From an uncultured Bacillota bacterium (GTDB lineage: Bacteria; Bacillota; Clostridia; Oscillospirales; Oscillospiraceae), in NCBI GenBank assembly GCA_947645675.1, contig CANSDP010000016.1, positions 1 through 46,985 on the forward strand: 46,985 bases of DNA, read 5' to 3'. Shown here in pieces: positions 8,309-15,908 of this stretch. The notes below the pieces were generated by a model. The model had not been told where the DNA came from. It searched no databases and saw nothing but the letters and a program-made list of their open reading frames with translations. Every line of letters begins with the position of its first letter. Positions within the stretch are counted from its first letter, which is position 1. Both the position numbers and the translations under genes were made by a program.

Positions 8309-8719
8309 TTACTCCGCCTTGTCCTCCTCGGCGGGGACCTCCTCAGCGGCGGTCTCCACGGCGGCGGGCTCTGCGGGCTCCTCAGCGGCGGGCTCGGCCT
8401 CCACCACGATGTCCTCAGCCGTCTCGGGGTCGCCGGACTGCTTCAGCTCGGCGATGCGCTCGTTGTTGGTCTCGATCAGGGCCTTGGAGGCGGTGATCTT
8501 TTCGCAGAGGGAGGCGTAGGCCCCGTCGGGGGTTGCGCCCTGCTCGGCGTAATAGACCTTGCCGATCTCGATATAGGCCTTCTTGATGGCATCCTCCTCG
8601 GCCATATTGGCCGTTTTCAGCTTGGCGATCTCGGCCAGACGCTTGGACTGAGCTACGCCCGCCTGAGCCAGGTCGGTGGCCCGGTCCTTCAAGCTCTCAA
8701 AGGTGCTTTTGAAATCCAT
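8309..8719 (-). CDS. Small coiled-coil protein with acidic Ala/Glu/Pro tail, unknown function
   Basis: 136 residues from ATG 8719, which has an ideal AGGAGG site upstream; a longer frame lacks one. Residues 1-95 look helical, with charged heptad-like spacing (segments SLKDRATDLAQAG and ALIETNNERIAELKQ). Residues ~96-136 are a low-complexity run of Glu, Ala and Pro. There is no signal peptide or membrane segment. The N-terminal part resembles short cytoplasmic Firmicute proteins that elsewhere carry a zinc ribbon, but no Cys pairs are present here. It has its own promoter, and no function can be assigned. Confidence 0.75.
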   Translation of the reverse strand: MDFKSTFESLKDRATDLAQAGVAQSKRLAEIAKLKTANMAEEDAIKKAYIEIGKVYYAEQGATPDGAYASLCEKITASKALIETNNERIAELKQSGDPETAEDIVVEAEPAAEEPAEPAAVETAAEEVPAEEDKAE

Positions 8720-8762
8720 ACTGGTAACCTCCTTAAAATTACGGTTTCCCGTTGATGTCCTT

Positions 8763-8791
8763 ATTCTAGCCGATTTTGCCCTTGAGCGCAA
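8763..8791 (-). promoter_or_regulatory. Promoter of the coiled-coil gene
   Basis: On the minus strand TTGCGC (8786-8791), a 17-base spacer and TAGAAT (8763-8768), about 45 bases upstream of the ATG. Confidence 0.6.
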
Positions 8792-8873
8792 GTACTCTTG
8801 GTAGGATTTAATGATTTTTTCATCTCTGGTATAGGCTTTTTTTACTTTTCGGAGGAAAGAGCGCCGGATTCGG

Positions 8874-9464
8874 TCAGTCCAGGTAGAGGCCGTAGTAGCC
8901 CATCAGGGCCATTGCCATCAGGCCGGCGGTAATCAGCTGGATGGGAACGCCCTGGAAGGACCTGGGACAGCGGTCCAGGTCCACCTCGCCCTGGAGGCTG
9001 GCGAAGCTGGCCAGGGCCAGCGTGACCCCCACGCCGCCGCACAGGGCGAATACCAGGGCGGAGCCCAGGCTGTAGCTGCGCTGAACCACCAGCAGGGCGG
9101 AGCCCAGGGCTGCGCAGTTGGTGGAGATGGAGGCCAGATGCCCGTCTATCCGCCGGGACAGCTCGGGGATGCAGGTCCGGAAAAAGGCGCGCAGGGCGGC
9201 CGCCAGACCGGGTATGAGCAGGGAGAAGGCCAGCAGCCGGAAGTGCTCCATACCGAAGCGGACCAGGACGAAATAGTTGAGGGGCCAGGCGCACAGCGCG
9301 GCCAGTACCATCACCAGAGTGAGGCTTGCTCCGGTGCGCAGGGCCTCCTGGGGTTTCTGAAAGGACTCGGTGTGGGTGCCGATGCCCATGGAGGAGACCA
9401 GCAGCAGGTTTTCCGACAGCAGGGCGGCCAGCGCCACCCCGGTCAGCTCTAAAGCGGTGTTCAA
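8874..9464 (-). CDS. rnfA: RnfA-like membrane subunit lacking one cluster cysteine
   Basis: 196 residues, about six membrane helices, NqrDE/RnfAE family. STNCAALG (C117) and the C-terminal 'F.G.PI.LITAGLMA.A.MG' segment match RnfA better than RnfE. In RnfA and RnfE the first half-helix carries an LGxCPF cysteine that, with the second cysteine and the partner subunit, holds an intramembrane [2Fe-2S] cluster. Here that segment reads MGIGTHT, with Gly at residue 29 where Cys is expected. Translation starts at TTG 9464, seven bases after AGGAGGG. It is the last gene of the rnfC-rnfDG-rnfA operon. RnfE and RnfB are absent nearby. Confidence 0.82.
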   Translation of the reverse strand: MNTALELTGVALAALLSENLLLVSSMGIGTHTESFQKPQEALRTGASLTLVMVLAALCAWPLNYFVLVRFGMEHFRLLAFSLLIPGLAAALRAFFRTCIPELSRRIDGHLASISTNCAALGSALLVVQRSYSLGSALVFALCGGVGVTLALASFASLQGEVDLDRCPRSFQGVPIQLITAGLMAMALMGYYGLYLD

Positions 9465-9497
9465 GTCCGTTCCCTCCTGTCCCGCCCGGCGGGGGCG

Positions 9498-11153
9498 TTA
9501 TTCTGTATCTTCATAGGTGACTCCTCCCGAGGTGTCCAGATTGGCCACGATATTCAGCGCACGGTTGACTCCGGCGGTGATGGCCTTGGAGGTGGCGGTG
9601 GCGCCGGATACGGCATCCACGGCGTTGTCGCCCGAGGGGCGGATGGTGCCTGACCGGCCCACATACCGAGCCAGGGCCTCGGGGGTCATGGCCTCGCCGC
9701 CCACCCGCAGGTCCTCGCTGTGGCTGGTCACCGCCACGCCGGTGACGGTGCCGTTCAGATCCACGCCCACCGTCATGGTGATGGGACCGGCAAAGCCCTG
9801 GCTCTGGACCGCCACGCAGTAGCCCAGCAGATGGCCCTCGCCGTCGTACCCGGCGGTGATGGAGAGGGCTCCAATGGCCCGGTAGGGGGTCTCAGCCCCC
9901 ACGGAGGCCTGGGGCATGGCCTGGGCCAGCACCTCCTGCTGGGCCTGGACCGCCGCCCGGGCGGTGTCCAGGTCGGTGAATTGCTGGACGCTGTGGATCA
10001 CGCCGCCGGTGACGGCCAGCACCAGCACCAGGGGCAGGAAGGTCCTGGAGGCGGCGCGCAGCAGGTCCAGATAGGCCTCGCCGGGGGCCTGACCCTCCTT
10101 GGGCTTAGGCAGGGTGACGGTCAGCTTGGGGATGACGAACTTGATCTCCGCCAGATTGGCCCGGCCCTGGGCCAGGAAGGCCTTGGTGGCGGCGAAGTTG
10201 CCGATGCCGAACCGCCGGGGCAGACCCAGCCGGTCCAGCAGCCACACCAGGCAGTTCATAGTGAGGATGGCCCAGCCCACCCCCTCGGGGTAGGGGCTGT
10301 GGAACCGGAGCAGAAGGGTGAGCAGGCCGCAGCCGATGCCGTAGGCCACCTGGCCCCGGGGGGTGACCGGGGAGGTGGCGGGGTCGGTGGCAAAGAAGAT
10401 GGCTCCCATAAGCAGTCCGCCGCCCATGAGCTGATAGGCGGTCCACACCCAGGGGGACACCCCGCTGGGGGCGGAGAGCAGAGAGAAGAGGGCGACAGTG
10501 CCCAGATACCCTCCCGGGACCCGGAAGGAGATGACCCGCCGCAGGAGCAGATAGCCCAGCCCCAGCAGGAGCATGAAGGCGGACACCTCTCCCATACAGC
10601 CTCCCCGCTGCCCCAGAAGCATCATGTCCAGTTCCTGGGGGGGCAGCGCCCCCTCATGGAGATAGGACATGGGGGTGGGGGCGGACACCGCGTCCACCGC
10701 CGTCAGGGACAGCCGGTGAAGGGGCTGGGGCCAGGTGGTCATAAGCATAGGCATGGTGCCGGCCAGCATCCGCCCGGCCAGGGCGGGGTTCATGAAGTTA
10801 CGGCCCAGGCCGCCATAGAACTGCTTGACCACCACGATGGCGAAGGCGGCGCCCATCACGGGAACCCAGTAAGGGGCGCTGACAGGCAGGCTCAGGGCCA
10901 GCAGCATGCCGGTGACGCAGGCGGACAGGTCGCCGATGGTCATGGACTGCCGGGTGAGCAGCCGGTAGAGCAGCTCAAATAGGACGCAGGAGACGATGGA
11001 CACGGCGCACAGGGCCAGCACCCGGACGCCGAAGAAAAACACAGCCATCCCCAGAGCGGGGGTGAGGGCCACCAGCATGTCCAGCATCATCACCCGGGTG
11101 GTGGAGGGCTGGCGCAGCTGGGGGGACAGGCGTTTTGGGGTAAAGACGCTCAT
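9498..11153 (-). CDS. RnfD-RnfG fusion protein
   Basis: 551 residues joining two Rnf subunits normally encoded separately. Residues 1-320 are RnfD: multiple membrane helices, GGLGRNFMNPALAGRM (~114-129) and TDPATSPVTPRG, where T264 sits at the usual covalent flavin site. Residues ~365-551 are RnfG: one membrane helix (~371-388), then an FMN-binding domain ending in DAVSGATATS, with T519 the expected flavinylated residue. No stop or frameshift separates the halves. The start at ATG 11153 overlaps the rnfC stop as ATGA, so translation is coupled. The protein should carry flavin electrons across the membrane. A longer upstream frame is only rnfC read out of phase. Confidence 0.9.
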   Translation of the reverse strand: MSVFTPKRLSPQLRQPSTTRVMMLDMLVALTPALGMAVFFFGVRVLALCAVSIVSCVLFELLYRLLTRQSMTIGDLSACVTGMLLALSLPVSAPYWVPVMGAAFAIVVVKQFYGGLGRNFMNPALAGRMLAGTMPMLMTTWPQPLHRLSLTAVDAVSAPTPMSYLHEGALPPQELDMMLLGQRGGCMGEVSAFMLLLGLGYLLLRRVISFRVPGGYLGTVALFSLLSAPSGVSPWVWTAYQLMGGGLLMGAIFFATDPATSPVTPRGQVAYGIGCGLLTLLLRFHSPYPEGVGWAILTMNCLVWLLDRLGLPRRFGIGNFAATKAFLAQGRANLAEIKFVIPKLTVTLPKPKEGQAPGEAYLDLLRAASRTFLPLVLVLAVTGGVIHSVQQFTDLDTARAAVQAQQEVLAQAMPQASVGAETPYRAIGALSITAGYDGEGHLLGYCVAVQSQGFAGPITMTVGVDLNGTVTGVAVTSHSEDLRVGGEAMTPEALARYVGRSGTIRPSGDNAVDAVSGATATSKAITAGVNRALNIVANLDTSGGVTYEDTE

Positions 11154-12475
11154 TGCTCCGCCACCCCCTTTTTCAGAAAAATAGAGGCGTGGTTCACCGT
11201 CTCCACCAGAGGAATCTGGGCGGGACAGATGAAGGAGCAGCAGCCGCAGGAGTTGCAGTCCTCCAGGTGGAAGCGGGCCAGCTTTTTCAGGTCCTGATGC
11301 TCCAGCGCCAGCCGGATAAAGACGGGGGCCAGGTGCATGGGACAGGCGGCCACGCACTTGCCGCAGCGGATGCACCCTCCCGGCGGGGTGTCCGGCTTAT
11401 GCTCCCAGCCGGTGAGGCAGACCAGGCTGTTGGTGTCCTTCATCACCGGGGCGTCCAGGCTCTGGAGGGCGATGCCCATCATGGGCCCGCCAGTGAGGAT
11501 GCGGTCGGTCTCCTCACGCAGTCCGCCGCAGGTCTCCAGCAGGTGGCGCAGGGGAGTGCCAATGGGAACCCACATATTCCGGGGCCGGGTCACCGCCCCG
11601 CCGGTGACGGTCACCGCCCGGTGGGTAAGGGGACGGCCCTGAAAGAGGGCATCGTGGATGGCGTAGACGGTAGCCACGTTGAACACGGCGCATTTCACGT
11701 CCAGGGGTGAGCCGTTGGGAGGGACCTCCCGGCCGGTGACGGTCTGGATGATCTGCTTTTCCGCGCCCAGGGGATAGCGGGTGCGGACAGCCAGAATCTG
11801 GACCCGTCCGCCGCCCCGGCGGCGCAGGCGGCGCTCCATCGCCTCCACCGCGCTGAGCTTGTCCCCCTCGGTGACCAGGACCACCCGCTCACAGCCCAGA
11901 CAGCGGGCCAGGGCCTGGGCCCCCCGGAGTATGTGCTCGCTGCGCTCCAACAGCAGGCGGTAGTCGGCGGTGACGTAAGGCTCGCATTCGGCGGCGTTGA
12001 CGATGAGGGTGTCGATCTTTCCGGCGGACCGGGCCAGCTTGACCCAGGTGGGGAACACGCCGCCCCCCATCCCCACGATGCCGGAGGCCTCCACCCGCTC
12101 CACCAGCTGCTCCACGGTGAGCTGCCGGGGGTCCAGGGGGGGCAGGCGGCCGTCGTAGGGCTCGTTCCGCTCGTCGTTCTGGATGATGATGGCGGGGGAG
12201 AGTCCTCCCCAGGGGTGGGGGCGGTTCTCAATGGCGCTGACCCGGCCGGAGACGCTGGCGTGGGCCGCCGCCCCCGTCTCTCCCCGCCGGGCGATGGGCT
12301 GACCCACCAGGACGGGGTCGCCGGGGCCGACGATGGGGGTGGAGGGGCCGTCAGCACACATAATCAGGGGAATAACGATCTCCTTGGGCGTCTGGGCCAG
12401 ACGGGCCATGGGCTTGCGCCGGGTGATATCTTTTCGGGTGGCGGGGTACACCCCGCCGAAAAAGGAATGGGTCAT
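11150..12475 (-). CDS. rnfC: RnfC-like NADH/ferredoxin electron-transfer subunit
   Basis: 441 residues, first gene of the operon. It shows an N-terminal barrel domain, the FMN/NADH segment GIVGMGGGVFPTWVKL, NAAECEPY, and two ferredoxin-type cysteine sets (C368/C371/C374/C378 and C407/C410/C413/C417). This is the full RnfC set, at the length usual for RnfC. ATG 12475 is chosen because GGAGG lies 10 bases upstream and the protein then starts MTHSFFGGVYP, typical of RnfC; an in-frame ATG at 12556 sits next to the promoter. RnfC normally passes electrons between NAD and the RnfB ferredoxin subunit, but no rnfB is present here. Confidence 0.92.
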   Translation of the reverse strand: MTHSFFGGVYPATRKDITRRKPMARLAQTPKEIVIPLIMCADGPSTPIVGPGDPVLVGQPIARRGETGAAAHASVSGRVSAIENRPHPWGGLSPAIIIQNDERNEPYDGRLPPLDPRQLTVEQLVERVEASGIVGMGGGVFPTWVKLARSAGKIDTLIVNAAECEPYVTADYRLLLERSEHILRGAQALARCLGCERVVLVTEGDKLSAVEAMERRLRRRGGGRVQILAVRTRYPLGAEKQIIQTVTGREVPPNGSPLDVKCAVFNVATVYAIHDALFQGRPLTHRAVTVTGGAVTRPRNMWVPIGTPLRHLLETCGGLREETDRILTGGPMMGIALQSLDAPVMKDTNSLVCLTGWEHKPDTPPGGCIRCGKCVAACPMHLAPVFIRLALEHQDLKKLARFHLEDCNSCGCCSFICPAQIPLVETVNHASIFLKKGVAEQ

Positions 12476-12541
12476 GTGGGTAAAACCTCCCCGCGTTCTG
12501 CCTTGAACAAAGTCCGTCGGCAAAATACGTGTGTTATCGCT

Positions 12542-12570
12542 ATAATAATACATCATATATAATAATGCAA
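12542..12570 (-). promoter_or_regulatory. Promoter of the rnfC-rnfDG-rnfA operon
   Basis: Minus strand TTGCAT (12565-12570), 17-base spacer, TATTAT (12542-12547), in a short AT-rich patch between the divergent rnfC and glycosidase genes. Confidence 0.7.
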
Positions 12571-12630
12571 CAGTGGCATTCTGTCCAGCCTTTTCTGAAA
12601 AGCTGCCGCCGTCAGGCGGAAGAAAGACTA

Positions 12631-12674
12631 TGCTGGCAGCATACTTGACAAAACCGGCCCGGAGAGGTTATGAT
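12631..12674 (+). promoter_or_regulatory. Promoter of the secreted glycosidase gene, with upstream palindrome
   Basis: TTGACA (12645-12650), 18-base spacer, TATGAT (12669-12674). Immediately upstream is TGCTG-G-CAGCA (12631-12641), a perfect short inverted repeat that could be an operator. Confidence 0.6.
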
Positions 12675-12732
12675 AATATTTGTGAAAATTGCTTGTTTAA
12701 AGCAAATAAAATCTGATTGGGAGGAATTTATA

Positions 12733-14841
12733 ATGAACAAGCTCGCGCGTCGTCTGCTCTCAGCAGCTCTTGCGGGGGTGCTGATGGCAGGCATGTGTAT
12801 GACGGCTTCGGCCTTCACATTTCCCCAGGCGTTCTGGCCGCTCCAGCAGGAGTTGGCTGATGTCCGAAACTCCAATGACCCGGATCAGTACATTTCCATA
12901 GCCGAAAAAATGTATGAGGTTTTCAGCCCCTATGAGCTTTGCAGAGAAGTCTGTGAAAATATGCAGTTTGTGGCCAAGGACGCCTCCTGGGCCTGCGAGA
13001 TTAAGGGCGACATCGACGGCGCGATTATGTGGGCCGAGCGGCAGTATACCTACTCCAAGTGGCTGACCGACAACGGCATTTATGACTACACCAACAGCCT
13101 GCTTCGGCTGAACCTGACCCGTATGGACTATCTCCAGGCGGCCAAGAATGTGACGGTCTACGCCCAGAGCAACAACACCCCCTCCCCCTACAAGGTGGGT
13201 CCCCGCACCGGCAGCTGGTTCGGCTCCGCCGTGGACGGCACCAAGGCCAACAGCAATTACACCCTGGCGTACATCAATACCGGGGACAGCAATTCCCTGT
13301 CCTACTGGCTGAATTATTGGAATAACAACTGCGAGGGCTTTGAGGAGGTCCTCAACGGCGGCGTTGTCGAGCTGGCCTGGAACATCACCGACCAGAGCAC
13401 CAACGGCGTCCGGAATTTCCTGAACAGCGACAGCTATATTCAGGAGACCCTCCAGACCATCGGCTCCGAGATGAAGGACGCCACCGTTCTGTTGCGGGTG
13501 GGCGCTGAGATGAACAACTGGAGCGACAGCGACCCCGAGGTATTCAAGCAGGCCTTCCAAAAGGTGGCCGCGGCCGCCCGGAGCTACAGTAACATCCAGA
13601 TGGTATTCTCCCCCAACGACATCTCCAACCTGGCCTATACCGTTGACCAGTACTACCCCGGTGATGAGTACGTGGACTGGGTGGGCATGTCCACCTATCA
13701 CTCCACCAACTTTATGGGCTTCTATGGCGAGGCCTCCTACAGCATGAGCTATGAGAAGGCCTATGACGACTCCTTCTATGGCATGGGCGTCTATGACCAC
13801 GACCCCATCACCACCATCAAGCCCATTGTGGAGCTGGCCCGCGCCCACAACAAGCCTGTTATGATCAGCGAGTGCGGCTTCTCCTACATCGACTACAGCA
13901 CCGGCGTGGATATGACCGCCTACGCCGCCGACCAGCTGAACTTCTTCTACTCCTACGTCAACATGGTCTACCCCGAGGTCAAGGCCGTGTTCTACTTCGA
14001 CGTGGCGCGCCGGGAGGGCAACTATGACTACGCCCTGGCCGCCTCCCCCACGCTGAACTCCACCTATGACGCCGCCATCAAGGCCAACGGCACCTATCTG
14101 TACAACCGGGACGACACCGTGACCGGCTGGGAGACCCTGGACAAGACTTCCCTGAGCGGGAGCGAGAATACCCTGTGCCTGGCCACCTTCGCCAGTCTGC
14201 CCGGCAACCATTCCACCACTGTGAAGTACTATGTGGACGGCAATCTGGCTCACACCGCCACCAAGGCTCCCTATTACTACGATATGCCCCTGACGCCCGG
14301 AACTCATACCGTCCGGGTGGAGGCCGAGGGCGGCCAGTTCAAGCAGTCCAGCCAGACCTACACCGTTCAGGTGGGCGGCGGCACCACCCCCGAGGTCCCT
14401 GTGGACCCCAAGCCCGCTGAGACCGCCGAGGCCCTGCCCAGCACCCACACCCTGAAGGTGAACGGCGCGGCCCAGGCCCCCACCGTCTACAACATCAACG
14501 GCTACAACTACTTCAAGATCCGCGACCTGGCTGCCGCCCTCAACGGCACCAGCAAGCAGTTCGAGGTGGGCTATGACGGGGCCAGCAAGTCCGTCACCGC
14601 CACCACCGGCACAGCCTACACCGCGGCGGGCGGCGAGCTGGCCGGCGCGGCCTCCAGCAAGCAGACCGCCACCGTCAGCAAGGATATCATCATTGTCAAC
14701 GGAGAGAAGATGGAGGATGTTTCCGTCTATAACATCGACGGCTATAACTACTTCCAGCTCCGCGACCTGGGCAAGGTCCTGGGCTTTGATGTGGAGTGGT
14801 CCGCCGAAGAGCAGAGCATGATTATTAACACCGAGGGCTAA
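12733..14841 (+). CDS. Secreted GH26-like glycoside hydrolase with Ig-like and stalk domains
   Basis: 702 residues from ATG 12733 (GGGAGGAA ribosome site). Residues 1-27 are a Sec signal peptide ending ASA. Residues ~150-450 resemble GH26 (beta-mannanase clan): VGAEMN places E259 as acid/base, VGMSTYH follows, and ISECGF places E380 as nucleophile. Residues ~460-550 form a small Ig-like module. Two copper-amine-oxidase-N-like 'stalk' repeats follow (NGYNYFKIRDLA and DGYNYFQLRDLG, ~570-700), which in Firmicutes usually attach to the cell surface. Residues ~28-150 are helical and unassigned. The substrate is inferred to be a beta-mannan or related glycan and could differ. The gene has its own promoter and terminator. 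Confidence 0.78.
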   Translation: MNKLARRLLSAALAGVLMAGMCMTASAFTFPQAFWPLQQELADVRNSNDPDQYISIAEKMYEVFSPYELCREVCENMQFVAKDASWACEIKGDIDGAIMWAERQYTYSKWLTDNGIYDYTNSLLRLNLTRMDYLQAAKNVTVYAQSNNTPSPYKVGPRTGSWFGSAVDGTKANSNYTLAYINTGDSNSLSYWLNYWNNNCEGFEEVLNGGVVELAWNITDQSTNGVRNFLNSDSYIQETLQTIGSEMKDATVLLRVGAEMNNWSDSDPEVFKQAFQKVAAAARSYSNIQMVFSPNDISNLAYTVDQYYPGDEYVDWVGMSTYHSTNFMGFYGEASYSMSYEKAYDDSFYGMGVYDHDPITTIKPIVELARAHNKPVMISECGFSYIDYSTGVDMTAYAADQLNFFYSYVNMVYPEVKAVFYFDVARREGNYDYALAASPTLNSTYDAAIKANGTYLYNRDDTVTGWETLDKTSLSGSENTLCLATFASLPGNHSTTVKYYVDGNLAHTATKAPYYYDMPLTPGTHTVRVEAEGGQFKQSSQTYTVQVGGGTTPEVPVDPKPAETAEALPSTHTLKVNGAAQAPTVYNINGYNYFKIRDLAAALNGTSKQFEVGYDGASKSVTATTGTAYTAAGGELAGAASSKQTATVSKDIIIVNGEKMEDVSVYNIDGYNYFQLRDLGKVLGFDVEWSAEEQSMIINTEG

Positions 14842-14856
14842 GCCTCAAAACAGCAG

Positions 14857-14885
14857 CCGGCCCGCTCCTTTCAGGAGCGGGCCGG
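14857..14885. terminator. Terminator shared by the glycosidase and NifX-like genes
   Basis: A perfect 13-bp stem, CCGGCCCGCTCCT (14857-14869) with its complement at 14873-14885, loop TTC, then TTTTG on the plus strand and an A/T flank on the other side (CAAAACAG upstream). It lies between convergent stop codons. Confidence 0.85.
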
Positions 14886-14890
14886 TTTTG

Positions 14891-15289
14891 TCATTCTGAA
14901 TGCTGGCAGGCGCCGCAGTCCCCGTCACAGTCGTCGTGGTGGTGTTCGTGGCCGTGTCCGGAGCAGCCGGGGCCGCCCACATAGTCGGGGATCATGGTCA
15001 GCTGATAGGCGTCCATGGCGGCGACGGCCTCCTCCACCGTCATCTCTCCCGCCAGGTAGCGGGTGACTCCGGCTTGGGCGATGGCCTCGAAGAGCTGAGC
15101 GTCGTAGATAAAGCCGCACAGCAGGGCCTCGCACTGGGCGTCGATGATGTGCTGGGCCAGGTTCTCAGTGACGAACCGGGGCGGCTGGCTGGTTTCCAGG
15201 TCGAAGAGCATGACGCCCGCGGCCTTCTCAAAGGTGTCGGGGATCAGGGCGGACATGCTGTTTTCGTTGACAGCGGCGGCGATCATCAT
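14891..15289 (-). CDS. NifX/NifB-like dinitrogenase cofactor-family protein with His-rich tail
   Basis: 132 residues. The fold region resembles the NifX/NifB C-terminal family that carries iron-molybdenum clusters: IAAAVNEN, then FDL and a Cys-bearing IIDAQCEALLCG segment, then GVTRYLAGEMTVEEA. The tail is rich in His, Asp and Cys (GHGHEHHHDD and later Cys residues), suggesting metal binding. ATG 15289 follows AAGGAGG by 8 bases; a second ATG at 15286 is in frame. It is the last gene of the modABC-mogA group, so a role in molybdenum storage or delivery is plausible but inferred. No nitrogenase genes are present. Confidence 0.8.
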   Translation of the reverse strand: MMIAAAVNENSMSALIPDTFEKAAGVMLFDLETSQPPRFVTENLAQHIIDAQCEALLCGFIYDAQLFEAIAQAGVTRYLAGEMTVEEAVAAMDAYQLTMIPDYVGGPGCSGHGHEHHHDDCDGDCGACQHSE

Positions 15290-15313
15290 AGGGCATTCCT
15301 CCTTGTTTTTAAC

Positions 15314-15400
15314 TCCCAATCCTTTTTGTGTTCCCTCCCCCTCAGGGGGAGGGAACACAAGGAAATTTTCAGCGTTGGAAACACAAAACGAATTGGGATT
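15314..15400. repeat. Nested inverted repeats between mogA and the NifX-like gene
   Basis: The core is a perfect 17-bp inverted repeat, 15326-15342 with 15344-15360 (arms TTGTGTTCCCTCCCCCT). An imperfect outer pair uses the same left arm: TCCCAATCC..TTTGTGTT (15314-15332) with AACACAAAACGAATTGGGA on the right (~15380-15400). The left strand can thus pair with either right arm, giving two exclusive folds. There is no T run, so it is not an ordinary terminator. Confidence 0.6.
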
Positions 15401-15402
15401 TT

Positions 15403-15894
15403 TTAATGCTTGGCGCAGTCGGCTGGGCGGCCGGAGAGCATCTCCAGGCCGTGGGACAGGGCGGGCAGGACGGCCTCCAGGTTTTCCCGCGCGGCCTTGG
15501 GGGAGCCGGGCAGATTGACGATGAGCGTCCCGCCCCGGATGCCCGCCTGGGCCCGGGAGAGCATCGCCCGGCTGGTTACCTGCATGGAGGCGTACCGCAT
15601 GGCCTCCGGGATGCCGGGGGCCATGCGCTGGCAGACGGCCAGGGTGGCCTCCGGGGTCACGTCCCGGGGGGAGAAGCCGGTCCCGCCGGTGGTGACCAGA
15701 AGCTGGACCTCCCCGCTGTCGGAAATTTCCCGCAGGGCGTCCTCAATCTGACCCTGCTCGTCCGGGACGATGGCAGTCTTTACCACGGAAAAGCCCGCTC
15801 CCTCCAGCAGGCCGGCCACCAGCGGCCCGCCCTCATCGGGGCGCTCCCCCCGAAAGCTGCGGTCGCTGACCGTTAACACGGCGGCTTGAAACAT
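15403..15894 (-). CDS. mogA: MogA/MoaB family molybdopterin adenylyltransferase
   Basis: 163 residues. The family adenylylates molybdopterin before metal insertion. The MoCF-binding fold shows AVLTVSDRSFRGERPDEGG at the start, VTTGGTGFSPRDVTPEA (~68-84) and VNLPGSPKAA near the end, all standard for MogA/MoaB. ATG 15894 has AAGGAGG just upstream. It begins 14 bases after the modC stop, so it belongs to the modABC transcript. Longer upstream frames in this phase are modC read out of phase. Confidence 0.92.
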   Translation of the reverse strand: MFQAAVLTVSDRSFRGERPDEGGPLVAGLLEGAGFSVVKTAIVPDEQGQIEDALREISDSGEVQLLVTTGGTGFSPRDVTPEATLAVCQRMAPGIPEAMRYASMQVTSRAMLSRAQAGIRGGTLIVNLPGSPKAARENLEAVLPALSHGLEMLSGRPADCAKH

Positions 15895-15908
15895 GAAAAT
15901 TCCTCCTT

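Noticed and set aside
8874-9464. Calling this subunit RnfE
   Set aside because: The STNCAALG segment and C-terminal ITAGLM segment match RnfA better than RnfE (NCAILGR).
15326-15360. Terminator downstream of mogA
   Set aside because: The palindrome is strong, but neither strand has a T run following the stem.
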